Source of the DNA: Flavipsychrobacter sp.
GTDB lineage: Bacteria; Bacteroidota; Bacteroidia; Chitinophagales; Chitinophagaceae
Assembly: GCA_017849575.1 (NCBI GenBank)
Contig: JAFIGV010000015.1
Span: 1-64,000, forward strand
Reading direction: 5' to 3'
DNA: 64,000 bases
The position numbers and the translations under genes are program-made. Of the stretch, positions 1 through 8,026 are shown piece by piece. Position 1 is the first letter of the stretch. The number at the start of each line of letters is the position of its first letter. The notes under the pieces are model-generated. The model worked only from the letters and a program-made list of their open reading frames with translations, was not told the DNA's origin and searched no databases.

Positions 1-1
1 C

Positions 2-139
2 ACAGCAGCCAATCTGATCACAGCAGCTACTTATGGTGGCAACCAAAACTTCACCGTAAAGTATAAGGCTACACCGGGCTTCGCTTACCCTGCAGGCGTA
101 TATGCAACCGATGTGGTGTACACTGCTACGCAGCAATAA
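2..139 (+). CDS. C-terminal fragment of a secreted protein (partial at window edge)
   Basis: An open frame runs in from the left edge and stops at TAA 137-139. The visible 45 residues are rich in Thr, Ala, Tyr and Val and read like the last beta-strands of an exported beta-rich domain, ending ATDVVYTATQQ. No catalytic motif is visible and the family cannot be named from this fragment. It is followed 26 nt later by a rho-independent terminator, which supports a real gene end. Confidence 0.55.
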   Translation, partial: TAANLITAATYGGNQNFTVKYKATPGFAYPAGVYATDVVYTATQQ

Positions 140-165
140 TCAGCTTCGATCTTCAAAACCTAAAT

Positions 166-190
166 AAGCCTCCGACCGGGGGCTTTTTTC
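166..190 (+). terminator. Rho-independent terminator
   Basis: Stem AAGCCTCC / GGGGGCTT (one T-G wobble) with loop GACC, followed by a T run. It lies directly after the truncated gene that ends at 139. Confidence 0.8.
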
Positions 191-277
191 GTTGTGGTCG
201 TTTTAGGGAATGCGCTGCAGGCCTCCTGACGAGGTAGATAAGACACTTGGTCCCGGGAACCGTCCGTTTTGCTGCGC

Positions 278-892
278 TCAGTAGGTATTTGTAGAATCAA
301 TAGGGTAGGTGGATAAAGAATCGGTAATTATTTCGGGGCGATTGCGAAACCGGGCTACAGCAAAGCATAAATCCGAGTTGGTTTTGCTCAAGCCAACTGA
401 GGCAGTTTTTTCGGCTACCTGCCAGGTGCTGATCCAATAGGTTTCTTCACTGCGCAGCGCCGACCAGGAGGGGAATCTGTTTTTTTGAGAAGCTTCACCA
501 TAGGTTTTTGAGACCACATTGCAGAGGGCTTCTATCTCCTTGCGAAGCAACGGATCGAATTTATTTGGGTCGGTATTCATCCCTTCGAGGCGGAGTTGAT
601 AAAGCCCTTCACTGTCGTCGAAGGCACCTTGAACAGCATAACGGTGATGGCCAATTTTATAGAAATAGTCTTTGTTACGGGTTTTGGCCTCATAGAATTC
701 ATTAGGTGTCATCCCAAACCGGAAATCTGCATAAGCCATGTTGCGCTGGAACAGTGCGACCGTATCTGCCCTCAGTTTTGGCGCTTCTGGCGTTGTTGTC
801 ACAACAGCCGGTTCTTCCTCCTGCAGTTCGCGAACCTGCTCCGTGCAGGACAAGGTAATCATTGCAAGCATCAGTGGGACAATGTTTCTCAT
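278..892 (-). CDS. Putative lipoprotein of unknown function
   Basis: The 204-residue product starts with a short hydrophobic signal (MRNIVPLMLAMITLSC) whose LSC lipobox predicts signal peptidase II cleavage before Cys16 and lipid anchoring. An acidic, Pro-rich linker (about residues 20-40) follows. The rest is a soluble domain with conserved-looking Trp, Tyr and Gly positions but no motif I recognise. It is transcribed away from the CDGSH gene, so it is probably a single-gene unit. The lipoprotein call is firm; the function is unknown. Confidence 0.7.
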   Translation of the reverse strand: MRNIVPLMLAMITLSCTEQVRELQEEEPAVVTTTPEAPKLRADTVALFQRNMAYADFRFGMTPNEFYEAKTRNKDYFYKIGHHRYAVQGAFDDSEGLYQLRLEGMNTDPNKFDPLLRKEIEALCNVVSKTYGEASQKNRFPSWSALRSEETYWISTWQVAEKTASVGLSKTNSDLCFAVARFRNRPEIITDSLSTYPIDSTNTY

Positions 893-1013
893 ATTGCTAA
901 ACTATACATGACCTTGCATAAACGCAAGCCCGGTACTAGCCTCAGGATGCACCATGCAACCCTATGTTGTGCAAAACAGTTTGCATGCCTTAGCTTTACT
1001 GCAAATACAAGGT

Positions 1014-1238
1014 ATGGCAGCAACCAAACTAACGATCAACAGCAACGGATCAGTAAAGATTGAGGGTGATTTTGAAATAGTTGATAAAGAAGGTCGTGTG
1101 TACGGACTAAACGGACGTGAGATTGTGTCTCTTTGTCGTTGTGGTCAATCAAGCAATAAGCCTTTTTGCGACGGCTCGCACAAAGGGCATTTTGAACATG
1201 AAGCAGTAGCGTTCGATCTTCCTCCAAAAAAAGTTTGA
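1014..1238 (+). CDS. CDGSH iron-sulfur domain protein
   Basis: A 74-residue protein with the motif CRCGQSSNKPFCDGSH, which matches the CDGSH (mitoNEET-type) pattern C-x-C-x2-S-x3-P-x-C-D-G-S-H. In this family three Cys and one His bind a labile [2Fe-2S] cluster. The domain fills most of the protein, as in small bacterial CDGSH proteins, and there is no signal peptide or membrane anchor, so it should be cytosolic. I chose ATG 1014 (MAATKLTINSN) over a codon 60 nt upstream because the upstream extension has no family similarity. The redox or cluster-transfer partner is unknown. Confidence 0.85.
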   Translation: MAATKLTINSNGSVKIEGDFEIVDKEGRVYGLNGREIVSLCRCGQSSNKPFCDGSHKGHFEHEAVAFDLPPKKV

Positions 1239-1302
1239 TGAGGGCAGCATGCATCGGGCTGGCACTTCCTACTTAGGAACTCTTTGTTATTTTTAGCCCT
1301 GC

Positions 1303-2694
1303 ATGCATCAACACGCTACATCGGCAAAGCCGAACAGACTCACCCTGTACATCGTCCTTGGCCTCGTGGCCGGCATCCTGCTGGGCTTCGTTCTCAATAA
1401 TTCTTATGTACAGGCGGAAAATTCGTCCATTGCTGTCGCGGAAGATAGCCTTCAGACGGTGAATCTGAGACTGGAGCAACTGAACGATTCCACAGTAGCT
1501 CAGTATCACGAGCTTATGGAGGCGAAAGCCAGGCTTGGCACCGTACGAGCCACAGCTATGGAAGCGCGCAGTTCCAAACTCGATCCGTTTTCGCTCATTG
1601 CCGATATTTTTCTGCGTCTTATAAAAATGATTGTTGCCCCACTGGTCTTTACCACATTGGTGGCTGGTGTTGCCAAGTTGGGCGATATCAAGGCTGTGGG
1701 CAGAATAGGTGGAAAAACACTGCTCTGGTTTTTTTCTGCGTCCCTGCTCAGCTTGCTGCTGGGTATGGCCCTGGTCAACTTTTTCCGTCCCGGTGTGGCG
1801 ATGCACTTGCCGGTACCCGAAGTGAACGAAACCGGAATCAGTCATGTGGCGCTTAGCTTGCGTGAGTTTCTCTATCATGTCTTCCCTTCTAGTGTCATCG
1901 AGTCTATGGCTAAGAATGAAATCCTGCAGATCGTGGTGTTTTCTCTCTTTTTTGGTGTGGCTACGGCCGCCATCGGCGAACCGGGTCATCTTGTCATCCG
2001 GGCGATGGATGCCCTGGCACACGTGATTCTTAAAGTAACCGGCTATGTAATGAAACTCGCGCCTCTGGCCGTTTTTGGCGCCATGACCGCCATTATTGCG
2101 CGGCAGGGACTGGGCATATTGAGAACTTATTCGGTCTTCATAGCAGAATTTTATTTTGGTCTGTTGCTCCTATGGGTGTTCCTGCTTTTGGCGGGCGCTG
2201 TGTTCATCAAAAAACGGATTTTTACCCTGGTAAAGAGAATAAAAGAACCCATTCTGCTGGCTTTCAGCACCAGCAGCAGTGAGGCTGCCTTCCCAAAAAC
2301 GATGATGGAACTTGAACGGTTCGGATGCCGGGATAAGATCGTCAGCTTTGTATTACCACTGGGCTATTCTTTTAACCTCGATGGTTCTATGATGTACATG
2401 ACCTTTGCCTCCTTGTTCATCGCGCAGTCCTATGGCATTCATCTGGACTATGGTACACAAATGAGCATGCTTTTGGTGCTTATGCTCACCAGCAAAGGTA
2501 TAGCGGGTGTACCTCGTGCTTCTCTTGTGGTCATAGCCGGTACGTTGGCCACCTTTCACATTCCCGAGGCCGGGCTGGCCTTGCTGCTGGGTATAGATCC
2601 GCTGCTCGACATGGGGCGAAGTGCGACGAATGTGGTCGGCAATAGCGTGGCTACCGTGGTGGTCAGTAAAATGGAAGGTGCGCTGGAGAACTAA
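1303..2694 (+). CDS. Dicarboxylate/amino acid:cation symporter (DAACS family)
   Basis: A 463-residue inner-membrane transporter of the GltP/DctA (SLC1-like) fold. Visible signatures are the serine-rich hairpin FSTSSSEAAFPKTM, the NLDGSMMYM segment of TM7, the GIAGVPRAS tip of the second hairpin, and DMGRSATNVVGN in TM8. The TM8 residue that is Asp in sodium-coupled archaeal GltPh is Asn here, as in proton-coupled DctA/GltP, so proton symport of a C4-dicarboxylate or acidic amino acid is inferred. The loop after TM1 (about residues 37-85) is unusually long and predicted coiled-coil. The gene stands alone between the CDGSH and DedA genes. Confidence 0.9.
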   Translation: MHQHATSAKPNRLTLYIVLGLVAGILLGFVLNNSYVQAENSSIAVAEDSLQTVNLRLEQLNDSTVAQYHELMEAKARLGTVRATAMEARSSKLDPFSLIADIFLRLIKMIVAPLVFTTLVAGVAKLGDIKAVGRIGGKTLLWFFSASLLSLLLGMALVNFFRPGVAMHLPVPEVNETGISHVALSLREFLYHVFPSSVIESMAKNEILQIVVFSLFFGVATAAIGEPGHLVIRAMDALAHVILKVTGYVMKLAPLAVFGAMTAIIARQGLGILRTYSVFIAEFYFGLLLLWVFLLLAGAVFIKKRIFTLVKRIKEPILLAFSTSSSEAAFPKTMMELERFGCRDKIVSFVLPLGYSFNLDGSMMYMTFASLFIAQSYGIHLDYGTQMSMLLVLMLTSKGIAGVPRASLVVIAGTLATFHIPEAGLALLLGIDPLLDMGRSATNVVGNSVATVVVSKMEGALEN

Positions 2695-2774
2695 GCGGCT
2701 GTGAGCGGGCTCATGATTGTAACAGATTTTTGTGACCCTTTTTTCCTATTTTCACCGCTCTTTTCCCGTTAATT

Positions 2775-3476
2775 ATGCACGAATTTCTGGAGCTTATCAA
2801 AGAACTAATGAACGCCGAGAAGCTGGCTTCGTTGGTGACGGAATACGGTGGACTCTACCTGGTTGCCCTGATCATTTTCGCTGAGACCGGCCTCTTTGTC
2901 GGCTTTTTCTTACCGGGCGATTCTCTCTTGTTTGTAACGGGTTTGATGATCGCAAATTCGCCCAGCCCGTTCAGCGGCGATGTGGCTAACCTCACTTACT
3001 GGATTTTGCTGATCACCATTGCCGGCGTTATCGGAAACATGGTGGGCTACTGGTTCGGACGCAAGACGGGTCCCATCTTGTTTGAGCGCAGAGACACGCT
3101 TCTGTTTAAGAAAAAGCATGTAATTCAGGCAAAGGAATTTTACGACAAAAAAGGAGGCAGCGCCATCATACTTGCCCGCTTTTTGCCCATCGTCCGCACT
3201 TTTGCACCCATCGTTGCGGGTGTGGTCACTATGGATCGTAAAAAATTCCTGTTGTTCAATATATTAGGCTGCATCGCCTGGGTGGCCAGCATGACACTTT
3301 CCGGTTATTTTCTTGGAGAAAATGAATGGGTGAAACACAATTTTGAGAAGATCGTTATCGGACTTATTGTGGTGACTACTTTTCCGGTATTGTTTAAAAT
3401 GTTCTTCGGCAAAAAGAAAGATCCGACGCTGGAAGTTGGTAAGGATATTCTGGAGGATACCTTTCACGAAAAATAG
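2775..3476 (+). CDS. DedA/VTT family membrane protein
   Basis: A 233-residue inner-membrane protein of the DedA family. Typical segments are the re-entrant motif ETGLFVGFFLPGDSLLF near the N-terminus, GYWFGRKTG in the middle, and the family hallmark ARFLPIVRTFAPIVAG. DedA proteins support membrane homeostasis, and some members are undecaprenyl-phosphate or phospholipid translocases; which lipid this one handles cannot be read from sequence. The C-terminus ends in a charged cytosolic tail. A strong hairpin terminator follows 51 nt after the stop. Confidence 0.88.
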   Translation: MHEFLELIKELMNAEKLASLVTEYGGLYLVALIIFAETGLFVGFFLPGDSLLFVTGLMIANSPSPFSGDVANLTYWILLITIAGVIGNMVGYWFGRKTGPILFERRDTLLFKKKHVIQAKEFYDKKGGSAIILARFLPIVRTFAPIVAGVVTMDRKKFLLFNILGCIAWVASMTLSGYFLGENEWVKHNFEKIVIGLIVVTTFPVLFKMFFGKKKDPTLEVGKDILEDTFHEK

Positions 3477-3527
3477 CGGGTTTACTCCCGTACATTCGAA
3501 ATTTTTCGCAGCTTTTTATATTATTAT

Positions 3528-3553
3528 GCGCCGTTTAATAGCGGCGCTTTTTT
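3528..3553 (+). terminator. Rho-independent terminator abutting the next start codon
   Basis: Stem GCGCCG / CGGCGC with an 8-nt loop and six T residues. The last T is immediately followed by ATG 3554 of the MFS gene, so there is no separate leader after the hairpin. It probably ends the DedA transcript, but the position also allows attenuation of the downstream gene. Confidence 0.75.
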
Positions 3554-4777
3554 ATGCAACAGCAAAAAGTAGTGTCCCTTCTCAGTATTCCCGTGCTAGT
3601 AGCTGCGCTTGGCTATTTTGTTGATATCTATGATCTGTTGCTGTTCAGCATCGTGCGCGTACAGAGTCTGCGCGATCTTGGGCTGTCGGACGAGATGATC
3701 AGAGACCAGGGCTTGCGGATCATCAACCACCAGATGCTGGGGCTGTTGATCGGTGGTGTGGTTTGGGGCATGATGGGCGATAAAAAGGGTCGGCTATCTG
3801 TGTTGTTTGGTTCTATTCTGCTGTATTCTATGGCCAATATTGCCAACGGCTTTGTGCAGGATGCCAATCAATATAGTATTGCCCGTTTCATTGCCGGCAT
3901 AGGGCTCGCCGGCGAACTCGGCGCGGGCATAACGCTGGTAAGCGAACTGATCCCTAAGGAAAGGAGGGGCGTGGCGACCTCGGTAGTAGCTGGTGTGGGC
4001 CTTACGGGTGCTATCCTGGCTTATTTTATTGCTCAGGCTTTCGATTGGCGGGTTTGTTATTTCATAGGCGGTGGTCTTGGCCTGGTGCTGCTCGTTTTGC
4101 GCATCAGTGTTTTTGAGTCCGGAATGTTTCAGGAGATGGAAAAGAAAGGCGTCAAGCGCGGAAATTTCCTGATGTTTTTCAACAACTGGCGGCGTTTCAG
4201 AACTTATATCCTTAGTATTCTTATTGGCCTTCCTACCTGGTATGCTATCGGCATTCTGGTCTCGTTTTCCAGAGAATTTGGCAAGGCTTTCGGTATCACT
4301 AGCGAAATAGATCCGGGCAAGGGGGTAATGGTGGCTTATGTGGCTATTGCCATCGGCGATGTGCTGGTGGGCTTGCTGAGCCAGGTGCTCAAGAGCCGTA
4401 AAAAGGCACTTTATATTTTTTATGGAATCACTGCTGTCGGCATTTTCACGTTCTTCAACCAACAGGGTGGAAGTTCCACGCAGATGTATGCCATCTGCGC
4501 CTTGCTCGGTTTCGGCACCGGCTTCTGGGCCATTTTCGTCACCATGGCTGCTGAACATTTCGGTACCAACCTTAGGGCCACCGCGGCCACCACGGTACCC
4601 AACATGGTGCGCGGATCGTTGCCTTTAATCACCATGCTCTTCCAATGGCTGCAAACAAAGCAGAGTTATGTCAGCGCTGCGGCAACCACAGGGGTCATCG
4701 TGATGGCGGTGACAGTCATTGCTGCGATCTTTACGGAAGAGACCTTTGGTAAAGACCTCAACTTCATAGAGGAATAG
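3554..4777 (+). CDS. MFS transporter (metabolite:H+ symporter type)
   Basis: A 407-residue major facilitator with about 12 hydrophobic segments. The motif between TM2 and TM3 reads GVVWGMMGDKKGRL, matching the MFS signature G-x3-D-(R/K)-x-G-R, and the segment around AGIGLAGELGAGITLVSE resembles TM4 of the sugar/organic-acid symporter branch. The N-terminus begins VAALGYFVDIYDLLLFSIVR, with an acidic pair in TM1. The substrate is unknown. The start codon abuts the T tract of a terminator hairpin, and the stop TAG is followed with no gap by the stop codon of the opposite-strand gene. Confidence 0.85.
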   Translation: MQQQKVVSLLSIPVLVAALGYFVDIYDLLLFSIVRVQSLRDLGLSDEMIRDQGLRIINHQMLGLLIGGVVWGMMGDKKGRLSVLFGSILLYSMANIANGFVQDANQYSIARFIAGIGLAGELGAGITLVSELIPKERRGVATSVVAGVGLTGAILAYFIAQAFDWRVCYFIGGGLGLVLLVLRISVFESGMFQEMEKKGVKRGNFLMFFNNWRRFRTYILSILIGLPTWYAIGILVSFSREFGKAFGITSEIDPGKGVMVAYVAIAIGDVLVGLLSQVLKSRKKALYIFYGITAVGIFTFFNQQGGSSTQMYAICALLGFGTGFWAIFVTMAAEHFGTNLRATAATTVPNMVRGSLPLITMLFQWLQTKQSYVSAAATTGVIVMAVTVIAAIFTEETFGKDLNFIEE

Positions 4778-5287
4778 TCAGGGCTTTCCTTCTGGCCTGA
4801 GCATCTTTACCAGAAACCAAACCACAGGAAGAATGATGAGTACCACCTCTGCTATCCACAAGCCTGCGCCAAATATTGGGGCACCGCCAAGACCCGCACG
4901 CACGGTCTCAAACAGCGTGATCAAAAAGATCATGCAGGTGGAAAGCCTGAGCCAGCGAAGCATACGTAAGGCTAATGTGTATTGGTAGCGGGCATTTTTT
5001 TCTGTGATCTTGACCGGGAAATTGAGGACATAGGGATATTTTCCGATGACGGACAGAATGACGAACACAAAGCTGCATAGAGCCGCCATAATAAAGATTA
5101 CAGATCGGTCGCCGTAGTTGTCTGGTTTGCCCAAAGTATCAAAATGAACAGGAATGGTGTGCGGAAGATAAAACCACGATCCAAGGGTTGCCACCCAAAG
5201 GGTGAGCAGAAAGATTTTCGAAACTGTGTCTAATTGCCGGTCGGCAAGTTCTGGTTCAATGTTTATTTTCGGTCTGCTCTCAAACAT
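4778..5287 (-). CDS. DUF1648-domain membrane protein
   Basis: The product carries four hydrophobic segments, and its first extracytoplasmic stretch reads LPHTIPVHFDTLGKPDNYG, which matches the DUF1648 signature (PVHFD-x2-G-x-PD). The family occurs in predicted membrane proteins and near immunity/SdpI-like proteins, but no reaction is established. I start it at ATG 5287 (MFESRPKIN); the upstream in-frame extension is Lys/Arg-rich and unlike the family. It converges on the MFS gene and the two stop codons touch. Confidence 0.75.
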   Translation of the reverse strand: MFESRPKINIEPELADRQLDTVSKIFLLTLWVATLGSWFYLPHTIPVHFDTLGKPDNYGDRSVIFIMAALCSFVFVILSVIGKYPYVLNFPVKITEKNARYQYTLALRMLRWLRLSTCMIFLITLFETVRAGLGGAPIFGAGLWIAEVVLIILPVVWFLVKMLRPEGKP

Positions 5288-5553
5288 CTTCTGTTTTTTG
5301 TTTTTAATTAGAAACCTTGCGTTTCGTTGAATTTTTTTTCGTTCCGGGCCTTTTTGCAATGATCTACAAATAAGGTCATGACCGCTGCTTGTTTCGCTGG
5401 CAAACTTATTGCATTGTGAAGAAACGCTCTAAGCGTTCTGGCGTGGATGAACAGCGACGTGAAGATGAAGACCTTGTTGGCAAATGACGAAGGAGTGTGC
5501 CGGAGGTAAATCGGGCGGAAGTCAATTTTTCAAATCAGCTTCGCCGAATTGTC

Positions 5554-5561
5554 TAAATTTG
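5554..5561 (+). promoter_or_regulatory. Candidate -7 promoter box of ffh
   Basis: TAAATTTG matches the Bacteroidota -7 consensus TAnnTTTG and ends 22 nt before the ffh start codon. A T-rich stretch lies about 22 nt further upstream, but no clean TTTG -33 box is visible. Confidence 0.5.
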
Positions 5562-5583
5562 CACTCCGTTTTAAGAAAGGAAT

Positions 5584-6936
5584 ATGTTTGATAACCTCAG
5601 TGAGCGGCTCGACTCCGCATTTAAGCAACTAAAGGGCGAGGGACGAATCTCCGAGATTAATGTTGCCACCACTATTAAGGAAATACGTCGGGCCCTGGTG
5701 GATGCCGATGTGAACTATAAGATTGCCAAGGAATTTACCGACAGGGTAAAGGATAAGGCCATGGGTGAAAAAGTGCTTACGTCAGTTTCTCCCGGTCAGT
5801 TGATGGTGAAGATTGTGAAGGATGAGCTGGCCATACTGATGGGCGGCACGGAGAAGGAGCTGGACCTGAGCGCGAAACCTTCTGTTATTCTTATCGCAGG
5901 TTTGCAGGGAAGTGGAAAGACTACTTTTTCCGGTAAGCTCGCTAATTTTCTGAAAAGTAAAAAAGGACTAAATCCCTTGCTGGTTGCCGGCGATATTTAT
6001 CGTCCTGCGGCGATCGATCAGCTCAAGGTGCTTGGAGAGCAGATCAAGGTGCCGGTCTATAGCGAGCCCGAAAACAAGAATGCGGTAGAAATAGCGGAAC
6101 ACGCCATAGCCCATGCCAAACAGCAGGGCAACAGGGTCATCATCATTGATACGGCAGGCCGCCTTGCCGTGGATGAAGCTATGATGACAGAGGTGGCCAA
6201 TATCAAATCGGCTGTCCACCCGCAGGAGATTCTGTTTGTTGTGGATTCCATGACCGGTCAGGATGCCGTTAATACCGCCAAAGCCTTCAACGAACGACTC
6301 AATTTTTCGGGCGTTGTATTGACCAAGCTCGATGGTGATACACGCGGCGGTGCGGCTCTTACAATTTCTTACACGGTAGAAAAGCCCATCAAGTTTGTGA
6401 GCATGGGTGAGAAGCTGGATACCCTGGACGTGTTCTATCCCGAGCGGATGGCGCAACGGATTCTTGGTATGGGCGATATCACAACCCTTGTAGAGCGGGC
6501 CCAGGCACAGTTTGATGAAGCGCAGGCTAAAAAGCTCGAAAAGAAAATTCGTCAGAACAAATTCGACTTCGAAGATTTTAAAGAACAATTGCAGCAGATC
6601 AAGAAAATGGGGAACCTTAAAGATCTTCTGGGTATGATACCCGGTATCGGCAAGGCCATTAAAGATATAGACATATCGGATGATGCTTTTAAGGGCATTG
6701 AAGCCATCATTAATTCAATGACGCCCTTTGAAAGAAAGAACCCCGACGTCATTGACGGAAGCCGCCGTAAGCGCATTGCAACCGGTAGTGGTAAAGACAT
6801 ATCGGAGGTAAATGCTTTTATGAAGCAATTTGAACAGATGCGCCAAATGATGGGGCAGATGGGAAAGATGAAAGGTATGATGCCGGGAATGGGTATGCCG
6901 GGTATGGGAGGCGGAATGCCTTTCGGTAAAAAATAG
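5584..6936 (+). CDS. ffh: Signal recognition particle protein Ffh (SRP54)
   Basis: A 450-residue GTPase that binds signal sequences on the ribosome and delivers them to FtsY at the membrane. It has the N-domain helical bundle (residues 1-90), the G domain with P-loop GLQGSGKTTFSGKL, DTAGRL (G3) and TKLDGDTRGG (G4 region), and a methionine-rich M domain. The M domain contains the RNA-binding segment SRRKRIATGSG and a C-terminus of repeated Met-Gly-Met. Length is normal. Its receptor FtsY is encoded in this window at 48.5-49.5 kb. No 4.5S RNA gene was seen nearby. Confidence 0.97.
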   Translation: MFDNLSERLDSAFKQLKGEGRISEINVATTIKEIRRALVDADVNYKIAKEFTDRVKDKAMGEKVLTSVSPGQLMVKIVKDELAILMGGTEKELDLSAKPSVILIAGLQGSGKTTFSGKLANFLKSKKGLNPLLVAGDIYRPAAIDQLKVLGEQIKVPVYSEPENKNAVEIAEHAIAHAKQQGNRVIIIDTAGRLAVDEAMMTEVANIKSAVHPQEILFVVDSMTGQDAVNTAKAFNERLNFSGVVLTKLDGDTRGGAALTISYTVEKPIKFVSMGEKLDTLDVFYPERMAQRILGMGDITTLVERAQAQFDEAQAKKLEKKIRQNKFDFEDFKEQLQQIKKMGNLKDLLGMIPGIGKAIKDIDISDDAFKGIEAIINSMTPFERKNPDVIDGSRRKRIATGSGKDISEVNAFMKQFEQMRQMMGQMGKMKGMMPGMGMPGMGGGMPFGKK

Positions 6937-6988
6937 CCGATGGCATTTCCAGTAATTTTTTAAACAAAAACATTTTTTGCAACGGCTT

Positions 6989-7018
6989 TTGTTGTTTAGT
7001 CAATACACATTATCTTCG
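6989..7018 (+). promoter_or_regulatory. Predicted promoter of rpsP
   Basis: A TTG (6989-6991, within TTTTG) is followed after 19 nt by TATCTTCG, one mismatch from TAnnTTTG. The start codon of rpsP lies 46 nt downstream. Confidence 0.5.
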
Positions 7019-7064
7019 CAGTCCTAAAAACTTTTTTGTTCAACAGAAATAATTTCTATTATTT

Positions 7065-7583
7065 ATGTCAGTTAAGATCCGCTTACAGCGCCATGGCTCT
7101 AAGAAGCGCCCTTTCTACTTTATCGTAGTTGCAAACAGCGCAGCACCGCGCGATGGTAAATTCATCGAAAAGCTTGGTACGTACAACCCACTTTCAGTGC
7201 CGGCTACCGTACGTCTGAACCGCGAGCGCAGCCTGCATTGGTTGCAAAAAGGCGCACAGCCCACTAACACTTGCCGCCGTATCCTTTCTTTCAAAGGGGT
7301 ATTGTACCTGAAACATCTGATGCGTGGCGTATCCCTTGGTCTGTTTGATGAGAAGACCGCATGGGAAAAATTTGAAAACTGGAATGGCGAGCACGAAGAA
7401 GTAGTAGCCCGCCGCCAGGAAGCCCACCGCAAACACAAGGCAGAGAAACGTGCTGCCGTGGTGAGTGAGTCGGTTCGTCGTGTAGAAGAAAAGAACGCTG
7501 CCCGTGCTGCAGAAGCCGCTACAGAAACTGTAGAGGAAGGCTCGGCAGGAGAAGAGGCTGCTGCACCTGCTGAAGGCGAATAA
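7065..7583 (+). CDS. rpsP: 30S ribosomal protein S16
   Basis: The N-terminal 80 residues are canonical S16 ([21 protein letters not shown], then [18 protein letters not shown]). The protein is 172 residues, about twice the length of E. coli S16. The extension is Lys/Arg-rich ([11 protein letters not shown]) and ends in an Ala/Glu-rich low-complexity tail. Long charged S16 tails are common in Bacteroidota, so I take this as lineage-typical rather than a fusion. The gene has its own promoter and terminator and is not in the rimM-trmD arrangement visible in many bacteria. Confidence 0.95.
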   Translation: MSVKIRLQRHGSKKRPFYFIVVANSAAPRDGKFIEKLGTYNPLSVPATVRLNRERSLHWLQKGAQPTNTCRRILSFKGVLYLKHLMRGVSLGLFDEKTAWEKFENWNGEHEEVVARRQEAHRKHKAEKRAAVVSESVRRVEEKNAARAAEAATETVEEGSAGEEAAAPAEGE

Positions 7584-7601
7584 TTAAAAACAGCTTGATA
7601 G

Positions 7602-7635
7602 AAAAAAGCAACGTCGTGCAAGACGTTGCTTTTTT
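7602..7635. terminator. Bidirectional terminator between rpsP and the YciI gene
   Basis: A 14-bp perfect stem (AAAAAAGCAACGTC paired with GACGTTGCTTTTTT) with a 6-nt loop. The A/T tracts on both sides let it work for rpsP on the plus strand and for the convergent gene on the minus strand. Confidence 0.85.
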
Positions 7636-7699
7636 CATTTGGAAGCCCCGTGCCATAGTGAGTTCGTTTACGCATTCGTAAACCTGAGGCGAGTGGGTT

Positions 7700-8008
7700 T
7701 TAGTCCTGCTGCAAAAACTTTTCGAAGGCCGCACTATATTTTGTAGGGTAGAACTCGGTGAGCTCGTAGCTGGCAAGACCGTTGCTCCGGAAGGGATCGC
7801 CATCCAGAATTTTCTCCAGTTCCTCCCGGCTTTGCGCCCAGCTCAGGATCACGCCACCTTCCCTGGGTATCTGTCTGCCAGAGCAGATAAATCTTCCGGC
7901 GTTGTAATGTTCTTCAAGAAAGAGATTGTGTTCGGCAATCTTCGCCTCGATTTCTGTTATCGGGCGGATGTAGCGGAGGATCACCACGAAAAGTGTCTTG
8001 TTCATCAT
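7700..8008 (-). CDS. YciI-like (YCII) family protein
   Basis: A 102-residue ferredoxin-like-fold protein of the YCII family. Recognisable segments are the first strand MNKTLFVVILRYIRP, a central His (AEHNLFLEEHYNAGRFICSGRQ) and the Asp/Pro-containing DGDPFRSNGLASYELTEF. The conserved His-Asp pair is thought to act in catalysis, but the reaction of most members is unknown. ATG 8005 is an equally good start. It lies just downstream of the TonB receptor gene on the same strand (18-nt gap), so the two may share a transcript. Confidence 0.8.
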   Translation of the reverse strand: MMNKTLFVVILRYIRPITEIEAKIAEHNLFLEEHYNAGRFICSGRQIPREGGVILSWAQSREELEKILDGDPFRSNGLASYELTEFYPTKYSAAFEKFLQQD

Positions 8009-8026
8009 GTTTAGGTTTTAAAAAAT

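Noticed and set aside
5360-5553. 4.5S SRP RNA gene upstream of ffh
   Set aside because: One small hairpin exists, but the conserved SRP RNA core is not visible.
7300-7583. S16 C-terminal extension as a gene fusion
   Set aside because: The Lys/Arg and Ala/Glu low-complexity tail is common in Bacteroidota S16 and has no separate domain.
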